Assembly (NCBI GenBank): GCA_023432655.1
Contig: JAEYUK010000131.1
Location: 1 to 5,867, forward strand
Reading direction: 5' to 3'
Origin: Pseudomonadota bacterium
Lineage (GTDB): Bacteria; Bdellovibrionota; Bacteriovoracia; Bacteriovoracales; Bacteriovoracaceae
DNA length: 5,867 bases
The notes beneath the pieces were generated by a model. That model searched no databases. It was not told where the DNA came from and worked only from the letters and a program-made list of their open reading frames with translations. How positions within the stretch are numbered: the stretch's first letter is position 1; the number at the start of each line of letters is the position of its first letter. A program made the position numbers and the translations under genes. Shown here one piece after another: positions 1 to 5,310 of this stretch.

Positions 1-189
1 GCCGATTTATTCGTCAGTATCGGAACCAGTGGAACAGTTTATCCTGCTGCTGGCTTCCTTCAGACCGCTAAGATGAATGGAGCATTCACGGTCTGTATCA
101 ATAAAGAAGAAATTCCTCATACGGCCTGGATTGATCAATTCATTCAAGGACCAGCAACCATAGCAGTTCCGGACTTCTTCAAGATCTAA
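1..189 (+). CDS. cobB: Sir2-family NAD-dependent protein deacylase (sirtuin), C-terminal part only
   Basis: This is the last 62 codons of a sirtuin; the 5' part lies outside the window. Sirtuins remove acetyl or other acyl groups from protein lysines, using NAD+ and releasing nicotinamide and O-acyl-ADP-ribose; they act in the cytoplasm. Near the start of the fragment the sequence reads ADLFVSIGTSGTVYPAAGF. This is the C-terminal Rossmann signature of bacterial CobB-type enzymes (GTSxxVYPAA), which contacts the NAD ribose. It is followed by a strand of the type FTVCINKE and a short C-terminal helix ending PDFFKI. The catalytic His and the zinc-binding cysteines would lie upstream and cannot be checked. 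The tail is compact, as is usual for the class. The last 11 bases overlap the 3' end of the convergent small secreted protein gene. The family assignment is secure; the substrate is unknown, and the symbol follows the E. coli name for the family. Confidence 0.9.
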   Translation, partial: ADLFVSIGTSGTVYPAAGFLQTAKMNGAFTVCINKEEIPHTAWIDQFIQGPATIAVPDFFKI

Positions 190-493
190 TTTTAAAGCGC
201 TTCAATTCTTCCTGGGCGAGAATTTTGGCCTTGAGGCGAGCTTCGTGGAGAAAGCGAGGTTGGTGAGCAGGCATTTCTACTTCAATGAGTTTTCCCACAA
301 ATTCTTTTTTCCATACATTCATAACTTTTATTTTTACGTAGTAAGTATGCTTTTGAGACTGGTAACCATACTCTTCCAGCGCTACAAATTGTCCTTTGGG
401 AGAAGACCCCAGAGTATCAATGACCTGTTTGGGAGTGGCCCACACGCCGGTGGAAAGAGTAATAAAACTCAGGACTAACAATATTTTATTCAT
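179..493 (-). CDS. small predicted secreted protein, possibly DUF2259-like
   Basis: This gene encodes 104 residues of unknown function. The N-terminus is a clear Sec signal peptide: MNK, then a hydrophobic core at residues 4-16, then VWA before Thr20 as an AxA-type signal peptidase I site. There is no lipobox cysteine, so the product should be a free periplasmic or exported protein of about 85 residues. The mature part has a beta-rich segment (GQFVALEEYGYQ, then YYVKIKVMNVWKKEFVG) and a helical, basic C-terminus (EARLKAKILAQEELKRFKI). This pattern recalls the start and helical part of the DUF2259 predicted secreted proteins, but the resemblance is from memory and the protein is shorter than I would expect for that family. 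The ATG at 493 is chosen because GAGG at 503-500 lies 6 nt upstream; an in-frame TTG at 505 would place that Shine-Dalgarno inside the gene. The gene converges on the sirtuin gene and overlaps its end by 11 bp. A hairpin covers its ribosome binding site. Confidence 0.72.
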   Translation of the reverse strand: MNKILLVLSFITLSTGVWATPKQVIDTLGSSPKGQFVALEEYGYQSQKHTYYVKIKVMNVWKKEFVGKLIEVEMPAHQPRFLHEARLKAKILAQEELKRFKIRS

Positions 494-499
494 GTTGTA

Positions 500-527
500 C
501 CTCAAGCTTTAATGAGCAAGCTTAAGG
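500..527 (-). promoter_or_regulatory. inverted repeat burying the ribosome binding site of the small secreted protein gene
   Basis: Bases 500-509 (CCTCAAGCTT) and 518-527 (AAGCTTAAGG) form an inverted repeat with an 8-nt loop. In the minus-strand transcript this gives a 10-bp stem with one G.U pair. Its 3' arm ends in GAGG, the Shine-Dalgarno of the gene starting at 493. The stem would therefore mask the ribosome binding site when folded. The structure is seen directly; a regulatory role such as a thermosensor, an attenuator or a protein-binding site is inference. There is no U-run after it, so it is not an intrinsic terminator. Confidence 0.45.
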
Positions 528-608
528 CCAAAATTAAGATTAGATAATAGTCACTTACCTCCAGGAAATTGTCCCCAGACTGAGAGGGTGTCTAATTTTT
601 AGTCAATT

Positions 609-1643
609 TTAGTGGAAATGATGTTCCCAAAGAATGCGGGATCGGTTCACAAAATTAAGTCTTCCGCGGGAGAAACTTTCCAGAAGCTCAGGCTCTTTAT
701 AAATGAACTCCATCAAGCGGTGTGATTTTTTTTGAGTAATGAGTTTATTCACATAACGAAGAAAACTTCTATCACTTTCAATTTCATTCCTGAAGCTTGT
801 GACAACTTCCTTAATTTCTCCAAAGCGAAAACTTGTACTGACCATTTTTTCAATCAGTTTAGTTGCATGAGGAATCGAACATCCGGTTATGTCATGATTA
901 AGTCCCGCCAAACTAATGACTCTTCCTTCCTGATAATAAATGGGCCTAGAACTGGGTAGAACGGTTGTACTCATTTCTTCTCTTAGTACTTTCTCCACTC
1001 GCCAACCAAGACTTTGAATCGCCCGGCCTATTCCACTACGAAGTTCTTCCAGATTCATAGAACTAGCATTTGAAAAATGAGAATCTTTTATTAATAAAAC
1101 ATTTGGCGAAAGAGGATAGTAGGAAAAAATTCGACAAGAATCATTATTAGCAATCCGCGTATCATAGAGAACCGGATTATTTAAACCGTGATTAACCTCA
1201 AGCTCTAATTCCATTGTCATTGAGTGTTTATAACTGCACTTTTTAAAATGGCAAATATCTCTGGTATCAATCACAAAGGAGCTTTCCTGATTAGCAAGTT
1301 CCAAAGTAATGGCATTATTCAGGCGGATGGAATGATGAGAAAGTTTTTCCAATAAAATATTATGCAGGGTTTGACCTTCTATAAGGTGACATGGCCCGTA
1401 ATAAGTCTTATGAGCATCATTAAGATTGATACGATGTTCATACCAGGTTTTGGAAATGAAAGGTCTCAGCCAGTGAATAGAGTCAAGACAATCACTTTCC
1501 CGAAAAGTCCAGACTTCGTGCCTGCCTAAGACCGAAGACTCCTCATAGAGAGTGAATTCTATTTCCGGAAGTGATTCCTTTAACTTATACGCTAAAAGAC
1601 ATCCCCAAATTCCGCCGCCTAAAATAATGACTGGTTTATTCAT
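609..1643 (-). CDS. crtY: lycopene beta-cyclase, CrtY family
   Basis: The gene encodes 344 residues resembling CrtY-type lycopene cyclases, flavoproteins that form the beta-ionone rings of carotenoids from linear lycopene at the inner membrane. An N-terminal FAD-binding Rossmann motif (GGGIWG, residues 9-14) is followed by the ribose-binding acidic residue at the end of the second strand (TLYEES, 31-36). Further family landmarks come in order: a WTF(x)ESD segment near 45-51, corresponding to the HTWSFHDxD motif of CrtY; FVIDTRD (123-129); NHGL with VLYDTR (151-163); SYYPLSPNVLLIKDSHFS (174-191); LAGLNHDITGCSIPHA (245-260); and a C-terminus of the RLNFVNRSRIL type. The usual QKFxG stretch before the NHGL region is not recognisable here (SYKHSM). 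The ATG at 1643 is chosen because GAGG lies 6 nt upstream (1653-1650) and because the FAD fold starts at once; longer TTG and ATG options at 1679 and 1667 lack a good ribosome site. No other carotenoid gene is in the window. The gene is much more AT-rich than its neighbours. The exact ring product (beta, mono- or bicyclic) cannot be told. Confidence 0.82.
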   Translation of the reverse strand: MNKPVIILGGGIWGCLLAYKLKESLPEIEFTLYEESSVLGRHEVWTFRESDCLDSIHWLRPFISKTWYEHRINLNDAHKTYYGPCHLIEGQTLHNILLEKLSHHSIRLNNAITLELANQESSFVIDTRDICHFKKCSYKHSMTMELELEVNHGLNNPVLYDTRIANNDSCRIFSYYPLSPNVLLIKDSHFSNASSMNLEELRSGIGRAIQSLGWRVEKVLREEMSTTVLPSSRPIYYQEGRVISLAGLNHDITGCSIPHATKLIEKMVSTSFRFGEIKEVVTSFRNEIESDRSFLRYVNKLITQKKSHRLMEFIYKEPELLESFSRGRLNFVNRSRILWEHHFH

Positions 1644-1716
1644 AGACCGCCTCAATTTCCAGCTCATACTAGAGAACAATTTCTTAGATAGAAAATAACT
1701 TTAAATGACACTTAGA

Positions 1717-1743
1717 TTGATTTTTTCTAAAGAAACTTATAAG
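1717..1743 (+). promoter_or_regulatory. candidate sigma70-type promoter of apt
   Basis: TTGATT at 1717-1722 (4 of 6 to TTGACA) and TATAAG at 1738-1743 (5 of 6 to TATAAT) are separated by 15 bp, which is shorter than the optimal 17. Transcription would start near 1750, giving a leader of about 24 nt that contains the apt ribosome site. It is a plausible but unproven promoter in the divergent spacer with crtY. Confidence 0.4.
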
Positions 1744-1745
1744 TT
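1734..1745. repeat. 12-bp perfect palindrome in the crtY-apt divergent spacer
   Basis: AACTTATAAGTT is its own reverse complement. It lies 28 bp upstream of the apt ATG and contains the candidate apt -10 box. It could be an operator that touches the apt promoter, or a chance AT-rich palindrome; only one copy was seen. Confidence 0.35.
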
Positions 1746-1773
1746 CATTTTTTACCTTCAGAGGAGAGCTCTC

Positions 1774-2274
1774 ATGCATTCATTTGAATCTCATATTCGA
1801 AGTGTCCCGAATTTCCCGAAAGAGGGCATCATCTTTAAAGACATTACCCCCCTTCTTCAGGAACGTTTTTCTGAAGTCATTGAAGCAATGTCACAAAATA
1901 TTAACTGGTCTGAAATCGACTATGTTGTTGGTATCGAAGCTCGCGGCTTCATTCTAGGTGCGGCCATGGCCCAGCTAAATGGAAAAGGCTTTATCCCAAT
2001 GAGAAAAAAAGGGAAACTTCCTCCACCCGTGATTGCCGAATCCTATCAACTTGAATACGGCACAGATACGCTGGAGATGATTCAAGAGTCAAAACCTGCG
2101 CGAGTAGTTTTAGTGGACGACGTGTTGGCCACCGGCGGAACGCTGAAAGCTGCTGCAGCTCTCTGTGCTAAGAACCAACTGGAAGTCAAGGCCATGTCCC
2201 TCCTTATTAACCTGACTTTTTTAAATAAGTTTAAAGAAGAAGGCCTACCGGTAGTTTCTGTCCTTAATTACTAA
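1774..2274 (+). CDS. apt: adenine phosphoribosyltransferase
   Basis: The 166-residue product is a cytoplasmic enzyme of purine salvage that joins adenine to PRPP to give AMP and pyrophosphate. The landmarks are all present: RSVPNFPKEGIIFKDITPLL at residues 9-28, the EARGF adenine/PRPP-site loop at 55-59, the RKKGKLP flexible-loop region at 77-83, YQLEYGTD at 91-98, and the PRPP-binding signature VLVDDVLATGGT at 112-123. The length is close to the usual 170-180 residues of the family. An ATG 69 bases upstream (1705) would extend the frame, but the start at 1774 matches the normal family N-terminus. It is also preceded by a strong Shine-Dalgarno (AGAGGAGAG, GGAG ending at 1766, 7 nt spacing), and no ribosome site precedes 1705. 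The gene is divergent from crtY and is followed after 38 bp by the outer-membrane protein gene on the same strand. No terminator was seen between them, so partial co-transcription is possible. Confidence 0.97.
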   Translation: MHSFESHIRSVPNFPKEGIIFKDITPLLQERFSEVIEAMSQNINWSEIDYVVGIEARGFILGAAMAQLNGKGFIPMRKKGKLPPPVIAESYQLEYGTDTLEMIQESKPARVVLVDDVLATGGTLKAAAALCAKNQLEVKAMSLLINLTFLNKFKEEGLPVVSVLNY

Positions 2275-2300
2275 ACTCTTTAAATACTCCCGAAATCGAT

Positions 2301-2306
2301 TACACT
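2301..2306 (+). promoter_or_regulatory. possible -10 box immediately upstream of the outer-membrane protein gene
   Basis: TACACT (4 of 6 to TATAAT, TAxxxT pattern) ends 6 bases before the ATG at 2313, so transcription would begin at about the A of the start codon. There is no Shine-Dalgarno in front of this ATG. Upstream, TTTAAA at 2279-2284 is a weak -35 candidate with a 16-bp spacer. The call rests mainly on spacing and the lack of a ribosome site. Confidence 0.3.
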
Positions 2307-2312
2307 TTTATT

Positions 2313-3563
2313 ATGTGGATCATTTTGGGAGTTCTTTTATCATTTGGGGCCATGGCCCTTGAGCCCTTTGAGAAATTGAACAACGTTAAAATTTTGCGGG
2401 TCTTACCAGATAACGTCATCGTCCTCAATCGAGGGTTAGAAGACGGTATTCTGCGGAATGATCATGTTAAGATCTCGAGTGATATGGTTGGGTATAGCGC
2501 TCGGGCCATCTGTCTTAAGGTCAACCGCGATCTCTCTTACTGGAGGCTTTACCGGGTCCCCAATGCTGAAGCCTTTTCCTTGGATTACACTTACTCCATT
2601 ACTGGTATGGCCGATAAAGAAATCCCTGCTCAAGTCGCAAAAGTTCGCGATACTCGGCATAGCTTTGAAGAAAAGAAGAAGATTGATCCAGGTCCTGACC
2701 CTTTTAGTATCAAAACTGATCTACCCAGCAAATTAACTGAAAGAGATTTGATTAAGGCCGAAGGTCCTGAGCGCAGAAAACTCTTTATTGAGAAGACTCT
2801 GAACAAAGATCAACTTCAAAGAGACCTTAAAGACTACCGGATCTCCGTCTACGCTTCGCCTTTTACTCGTCAGTCCATTAACGAGGGTGAAAGTCTCCGT
2901 TATGGATTCCGCGGCGGCAATATTGCTTCAAAGTACCGGCTCCTCACCCAATTTGAACAGCAACAAACAAAACTTAAAGATCCAGTGACGAAAGAATCCG
3001 TTTCAACCAGAAGTACCACGGGCCAGGCGCAATTTGTGATTCATCGTCTTACTTCTTCGGTTTCTTCCCTATCTCTTGTCAATTACAACTCTCAGCGCTT
3101 CAGTGAACTCGCAACTCCTGAACAGCATTGGCAAGCAGGGCCTCTGGGTTTTACCTGGCATATTTATGAGTCGGACACCTGGGAATATATGGATCTGTCT
3201 TACATTCCACTTTACGACATGAGAAATACCGAAGTGATGAATGAGAATGGTGAAATTACTACGGAAGAAAAAAACGGTCTTCGCCACGGTTTTCGTTTAG
3301 CTTTTAAAACCAGGATTAACGAACGCGTGGCCTTTGAGAATCTTTTGTGGGTGAAACCCTTTCAGGATCTCGCAAGCTGGGAGCTCGAAGGCGATAATCT
3401 CAACTTATCAAATGACTTAAAACTGATTTTTAGTCTCACCGATAATCTCTTTTTTGATTACAACTTCGTTTATCAAAAAGACAAATTATGGAAGACCTTG
3501 AGTAAACTTCCAGAGTCTAACACCATCAATTCCATTAATGTCCGTTATGATTTTGATATCTAA
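2313..3563 (+). CDS. predicted outer-membrane beta-barrel protein with SH3-like N-terminal domain (DUF481-like barrel)
   Basis: The 416-residue product has no assigned function. Residues 1-15 form a short hydrophobic signal peptide ending in AMA before Leu16; unusually, its n-region has no Lys or Arg. Residues 22-100 form a small beta-rich domain with the pattern VKILRVLPDNVIVLNRGLED, then G45 and DHVKI. This is the type of strand-turn-strand fold seen in FlgT C-terminal and other SH3-like periplasmic domains, where an NxGxxDG turn precedes a G/N-D-x-hydrophobic strand. Residues 101-172 are a charged linker. Residues 173-416 alternate polar and aromatic residues in amphipathic strands with charged turns and end in SINVRYDFDI, as expected for a beta-barrel; the last hairpins (LKLIFSLTDNLFFDYNFVYQ, then RYDF) resemble DUF481/YdiY proteins. 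The final residue is Ile rather than the usual Phe. No earlier ATG, GTG or TTG is available in frame, and no Shine-Dalgarno is seen. The stop codon overlaps that of convergent tlyA by 4 bp. Confidence 0.78.
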   Translation: MWIILGVLLSFGAMALEPFEKLNNVKILRVLPDNVIVLNRGLEDGILRNDHVKISSDMVGYSARAICLKVNRDLSYWRLYRVPNAEAFSLDYTYSITGMADKEIPAQVAKVRDTRHSFEEKKKIDPGPDPFSIKTDLPSKLTERDLIKAEGPERRKLFIEKTLNKDQLQRDLKDYRISVYASPFTRQSINEGESLRYGFRGGNIASKYRLLTQFEQQQTKLKDPVTKESVSTRSTTGQAQFVIHRLTSSVSSLSLVNYNSQRFSELATPEQHWQAGPLGFTWHIYESDTWEYMDLSYIPLYDMRNTEVMNENGEITTEEKNGLRHGFRLAFKTRINERVAFENLLWVKPFQDLASWELEGDNLNLSNDLKLIFSLTDNLFFDYNFVYQKDKLWKTLSKLPESNTINSINVRYDFDI

Positions 3564-4279
3564 GCGCGGGTAAACCAGCTTAAAAATTCTTTGTTACCTG
3601 ACTTCCCTTCTATCGGTGAGTCGATGGTCTGGTGATGAATCCAACCATGGGTTACAGCAAAGGCCACCACTTCATCTAAGACTTCTTTTTGAACCGCAGG
3701 ATCCTTGATGACATTATCTTTAGGAAGGCGATCACGGCCCGCCTCAAACTGCGGTTTAACTAACGCCACAAGGTCAGCACCAGGCTTCAGAAGATTCTTC
3801 ACAGCATCCAGAACCTTGGTAATGGAGATAAAGGAAAGATCCATCACCGCTCCATCAGCGAGCTCTGGTAACGAGTCTAGCTCACGAATGTTAGTGCCTT
3901 CCATGTTGATGACTCGGGAATCTTCCCGGAGCTTCTGGGCCAATTGATCATGACCCACGTCGATGGCGTAAACTTTGGAGGCACCATTGTCCAAAAGGAC
4001 TTCAGTGAAGCCTCCGGTGCTAGCTCCAACATCTAAAAAAACTTTATTCTTAACAGTGACCTTAAATTCACTTAGGGCCTTCTCAAGCTTAAAGGCCCCA
4101 CGGCCCACGAAGAGTTTCGTGTTCACTTCAATCAGAGCTTCGCTGTCGATGATTTCACCGGCCTTCTTGATCACCACTCCGTTCACAGAAACATCCCCGT
4201 TTTCAATCAAGCTCTTGGCCTGTGAACGACTAGCGACAAGACCTTTATCAGCTAAAATTTTATCGGCCCGATCTTTCAC
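3560..4279 (-). CDS. tlyA: TlyA-family S4-domain 2'-O-methyltransferase of rRNA
   Basis: This 239-residue protein joins an N-terminal S4 RNA-binding domain (residues 1-60: RADKILADKGL, then SRSQAKSLIENGDVSVNG) to an FtsJ/RrmJ-type methyltransferase. The SAM motif is FLDVGASTGGFTE (81-93). The K-D-K-E catalytic set of 2'-O-ribose methyltransferases can be placed at Lys64 (GAFKLEKAL), Asp147 (MDLSF), Lys175 (LVKPQFE) and Glu224 (SPIEG, followed by GNKE). TlyA proteins methylate the 2'-OH of cytidine in 23S rRNA (C1920, E. coli numbering) and, in longer type II members, also 16S C1409. The short length suggests the type I, 23S-only group, which is inference. The older annotation as a haemolysin is misleading. 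The start is GTG at 4279, with AGGAG 10 nt upstream inside dapF; the GTG shares bases with the dapF TGA (GTGA), so translation is probably coupled. The 3' end overlaps the outer-membrane protein stop. Confidence 0.93.
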   Translation of the reverse strand: MKDRADKILADKGLVASRSQAKSLIENGDVSVNGVVIKKAGEIIDSEALIEVNTKLFVGRGAFKLEKALSEFKVTVKNKVFLDVGASTGGFTEVLLDNGASKVYAIDVGHDQLAQKLREDSRVINMEGTNIRELDSLPELADGAVMDLSFISITKVLDAVKNLLKPGADLVALVKPQFEAGRDRLPKDNVIKDPAVQKEVLDEVVAFAVTHGWIHHQTIDSPIEGKSGNKEFLSWFTRA

Positions 4280-5058
4280 GGAGCGAATTCTCCTGCAAAG
4301 CAGAACTTAACTTCGCCCGAGTAGAAGATTTTTTCGCCAATAAAAACGTGCTGAGTTCCACCTAAGGTTTTAAGAGTGATATTTCCACTCCAGCCCTTCC
4401 AGTGATTAAGAGCGAGACCAGTGGCGGTGAGACCTGTTCCGCAGGAGAAAGTTTCATCTTCCACCCCGCGCTCGTAAGTGCGCACATAAGCAGTCTTCTC
4501 ACCCTCAAGAATCTGCACAAAACTCACGTTAGTCCCGTTAGGAAACAATTTATGAAAACGGTACTGAGGGGCCCGGGATTTTAAATCGATCCGTTTCACA
4601 TCGTGAACGTGAAAGACCAAATGAGGGACACCGGTATTCACATAAAAAACGTTGTTGTACTCATTGAAGATAGAAAGATCATAAATATTTTTATCTTTTA
4701 CTTCTGACATCTCAACGGCAAAAGCTCCGTCCTTGCGAGTGACCTCATAGGCGCCATTCATGGTCTTAATTTTGTAAGAATCTTTTTTGGCCGCTTTCGA
4801 ATCATCCAAAAAAGTCACAAGACAACGGATTCCATTTCCACACATTTCAGCTTCACTGCCGTCAGCATTAAAAATGCTCATCCGCCCATCAAAGCCCTCT
4901 TCTGAGGTGAGAACCAGAACACCATCTGCACCGACTCCAAAGTGACGACTACAGAGATTCTTTACTAATTCCTCAGTTATGGGAAATTTGGGATGATCAA
5001 GAACCACGAAATCATTCCCGTTACCTGAATACTTTTTAAATTGAATTTTTGTTTCCAT
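4276..5058 (-). CDS. dapF: diaminopimelate epimerase
   Basis: The 260-residue product interconverts LL- and meso-diaminopimelate, the last step before lysine and the meso-DAP used in peptidoglycan; it is a PLP-independent cytoplasmic enzyme. The two catalytic cysteines are visible: Cys73 in NADGSEAEMCGNGIRC (64-79) and Cys206 in YERGVEDETFSCGTGLTA (195-212). The first-strand motif KYSGNGNDFVVLD (9-21) replaces the common KMHGLGNDF, and VNTGVPHLV (140-148) and the NGTNVSF segment (174-180) fit the family. Length is slightly under the usual 270-280 residues. The ATG at 5058 is the only reasonable start, but no Shine-Dalgarno is seen in front of it (ACAAGCCT). An extended -10-like TGTGATAAA at 5075-5067 lies just upstream, so its leader may be very short; this is tentative. 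dapF is the first gene of a two-gene unit with tlyA. Confidence 0.97.
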   Translation of the reverse strand: METKIQFKKYSGNGNDFVVLDHPKFPITEELVKNLCSRHFGVGADGVLVLTSEEGFDGRMSIFNADGSEAEMCGNGIRCLVTFLDDSKAAKKDSYKIKTMNGAYEVTRKDGAFAVEMSEVKDKNIYDLSIFNEYNNVFYVNTGVPHLVFHVHDVKRIDLKSRAPQYRFHKLFPNGTNVSFVQILEGEKTAYVRTYERGVEDETFSCGTGLTATGLALNHWKGWSGNITLKTLGGTQHVFIGEKIFYSGEVKFCFAGEFAP

Positions 5059-5082
5059 AGGCTTGTTTTATCACAGAAGACA

Positions 5083-5096
5083 GGCGAAATCTCGCC
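5083..5096. repeat. short inverted repeat in the dapF upstream region
   Basis: GGCGA (5083-5087) and TCGCC (5092-5096) form a 5-bp G+C-rich dyad with a 4-base loop, 25 bp upstream of the dapF start. It has no T-run on either side, so it is not an intrinsic terminator. It may be a small operator or leader hairpin, or may be chance. Confidence 0.25.
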
Positions 5097-5156
5097 CAAA
5101 GCCTTGAAAAACCGCGTCTTTTAGACCATTTCTCCCAGAAAAGCTAAAACTGATTC

Positions 5157-5185
5157 TTGGCAATGGTAGGTGGATAAAGTAAATT
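5157..5185 (+). promoter_or_regulatory. sigma70-type promoter of the CAT-anticodon tRNA gene
   Basis: TTGGCA at 5157-5162 (5 of 6 to TTGACA) is followed by a 17-bp spacer and TAAATT at 5180-5185 (4 of 6 to TATAAT). Transcription should begin near 5192, about 12 nt before the mature 5' end of the tRNA. The position, spacing and direction fit a tRNA promoter well. Confidence 0.6.
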
Positions 5186-5203
5186 AAAGACTCGAATTTA
5201 TGT

Positions 5204-5280
5204 GGGATTATAGCTCAATTGGTTAGAGCTCCCGGCTCATAACCGGGTGGTTACAGGTTCAAGTCCTGTTAGTCCCACCA
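5204..5280 (+). tRNA. tRNA with CAT anticodon (elongator Met, or Ile2 if lysidine-modified)
   Basis: A full cloverleaf of 77 nt with encoded CCA (5278-5280) can be drawn. The acceptor stem GGGATTA (5204-5210) pairs with TAGTCCC (one T.G wobble), with discriminator A. The D stem is GCTC/GAGC with an AATTGGTTA loop. The anticodon stem CCCGG/CCGGG encloses loop CTCATAA with CAT at 5238-5240, and the T stem ACAGG/CCTGT encloses TTCAAGT. It is not the initiator: base 1 pairs with base 72, and the anticodon stem lacks the three G-C pairs of initiators. A CAT anticodon can read AUG as Met. It can also read AUA as Ile after TilS converts C34 to lysidine; the CTCATAA loop occurs in both types, so identity cannot be settled here. 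The gene stands alone, with the dapF-tlyA unit diverging on one side and a response regulator gene 79 bp downstream. No T-run terminator follows it. Confidence 0.97.
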
Positions 5281-5310
5281 CTTCTCCTTTCAACATTACA
5301 ATTTAGTAAG

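Noticed and set aside
245..478. Open frame on the plus strand antisense to the small secreted protein gene
   Set aside because: It mirrors the real minus-strand gene, has no ribosome site and has no recognisable protein pattern.
573..605. Possible intrinsic terminator between crtY and the small secreted protein gene (AGAC...GTCT followed by AATTTTT)
   Set aside because: The stem is only 4 bp with a long loop and points in the plus direction, where no gene ends.
732..959. Plus-strand open frame of 75 codons inside crtY
   Set aside because: It lies wholly antisense to a gene with clear family motifs and reads as low-information sequence.
1644..1679. Longer crtY start at TTG 1679 or ATG 1667
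   Set aside because: Neither has a Shine-Dalgarno, and the FAD-binding motif begins at the normal distance from the ATG at 1643, which has GAGG 6 nt upstream.
1705..1773. Longer apt start at ATG 1705
   Set aside because: It would add 23 residues outside the family pattern, would lie upstream of the candidate promoter and has no ribosome site.
2458..2736. Plus-strand open frame of 92 codons inside the outer-membrane protein gene
   Set aside because: It is an alternative frame of a gene with a signal peptide and a coherent domain layout; there is no ribosome site.
3705..4310. Two plus-strand open frames opposite tlyA and the end of dapF
   Set aside because: They are Ser/Thr/Arg-rich mirror frames of well-identified minus-strand genes.
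5281..5310. Terminator directly after the tRNA gene
   Set aside because: No G+C-rich stem followed by a T-run is present; CTTCTCCTTTC is unstructured.
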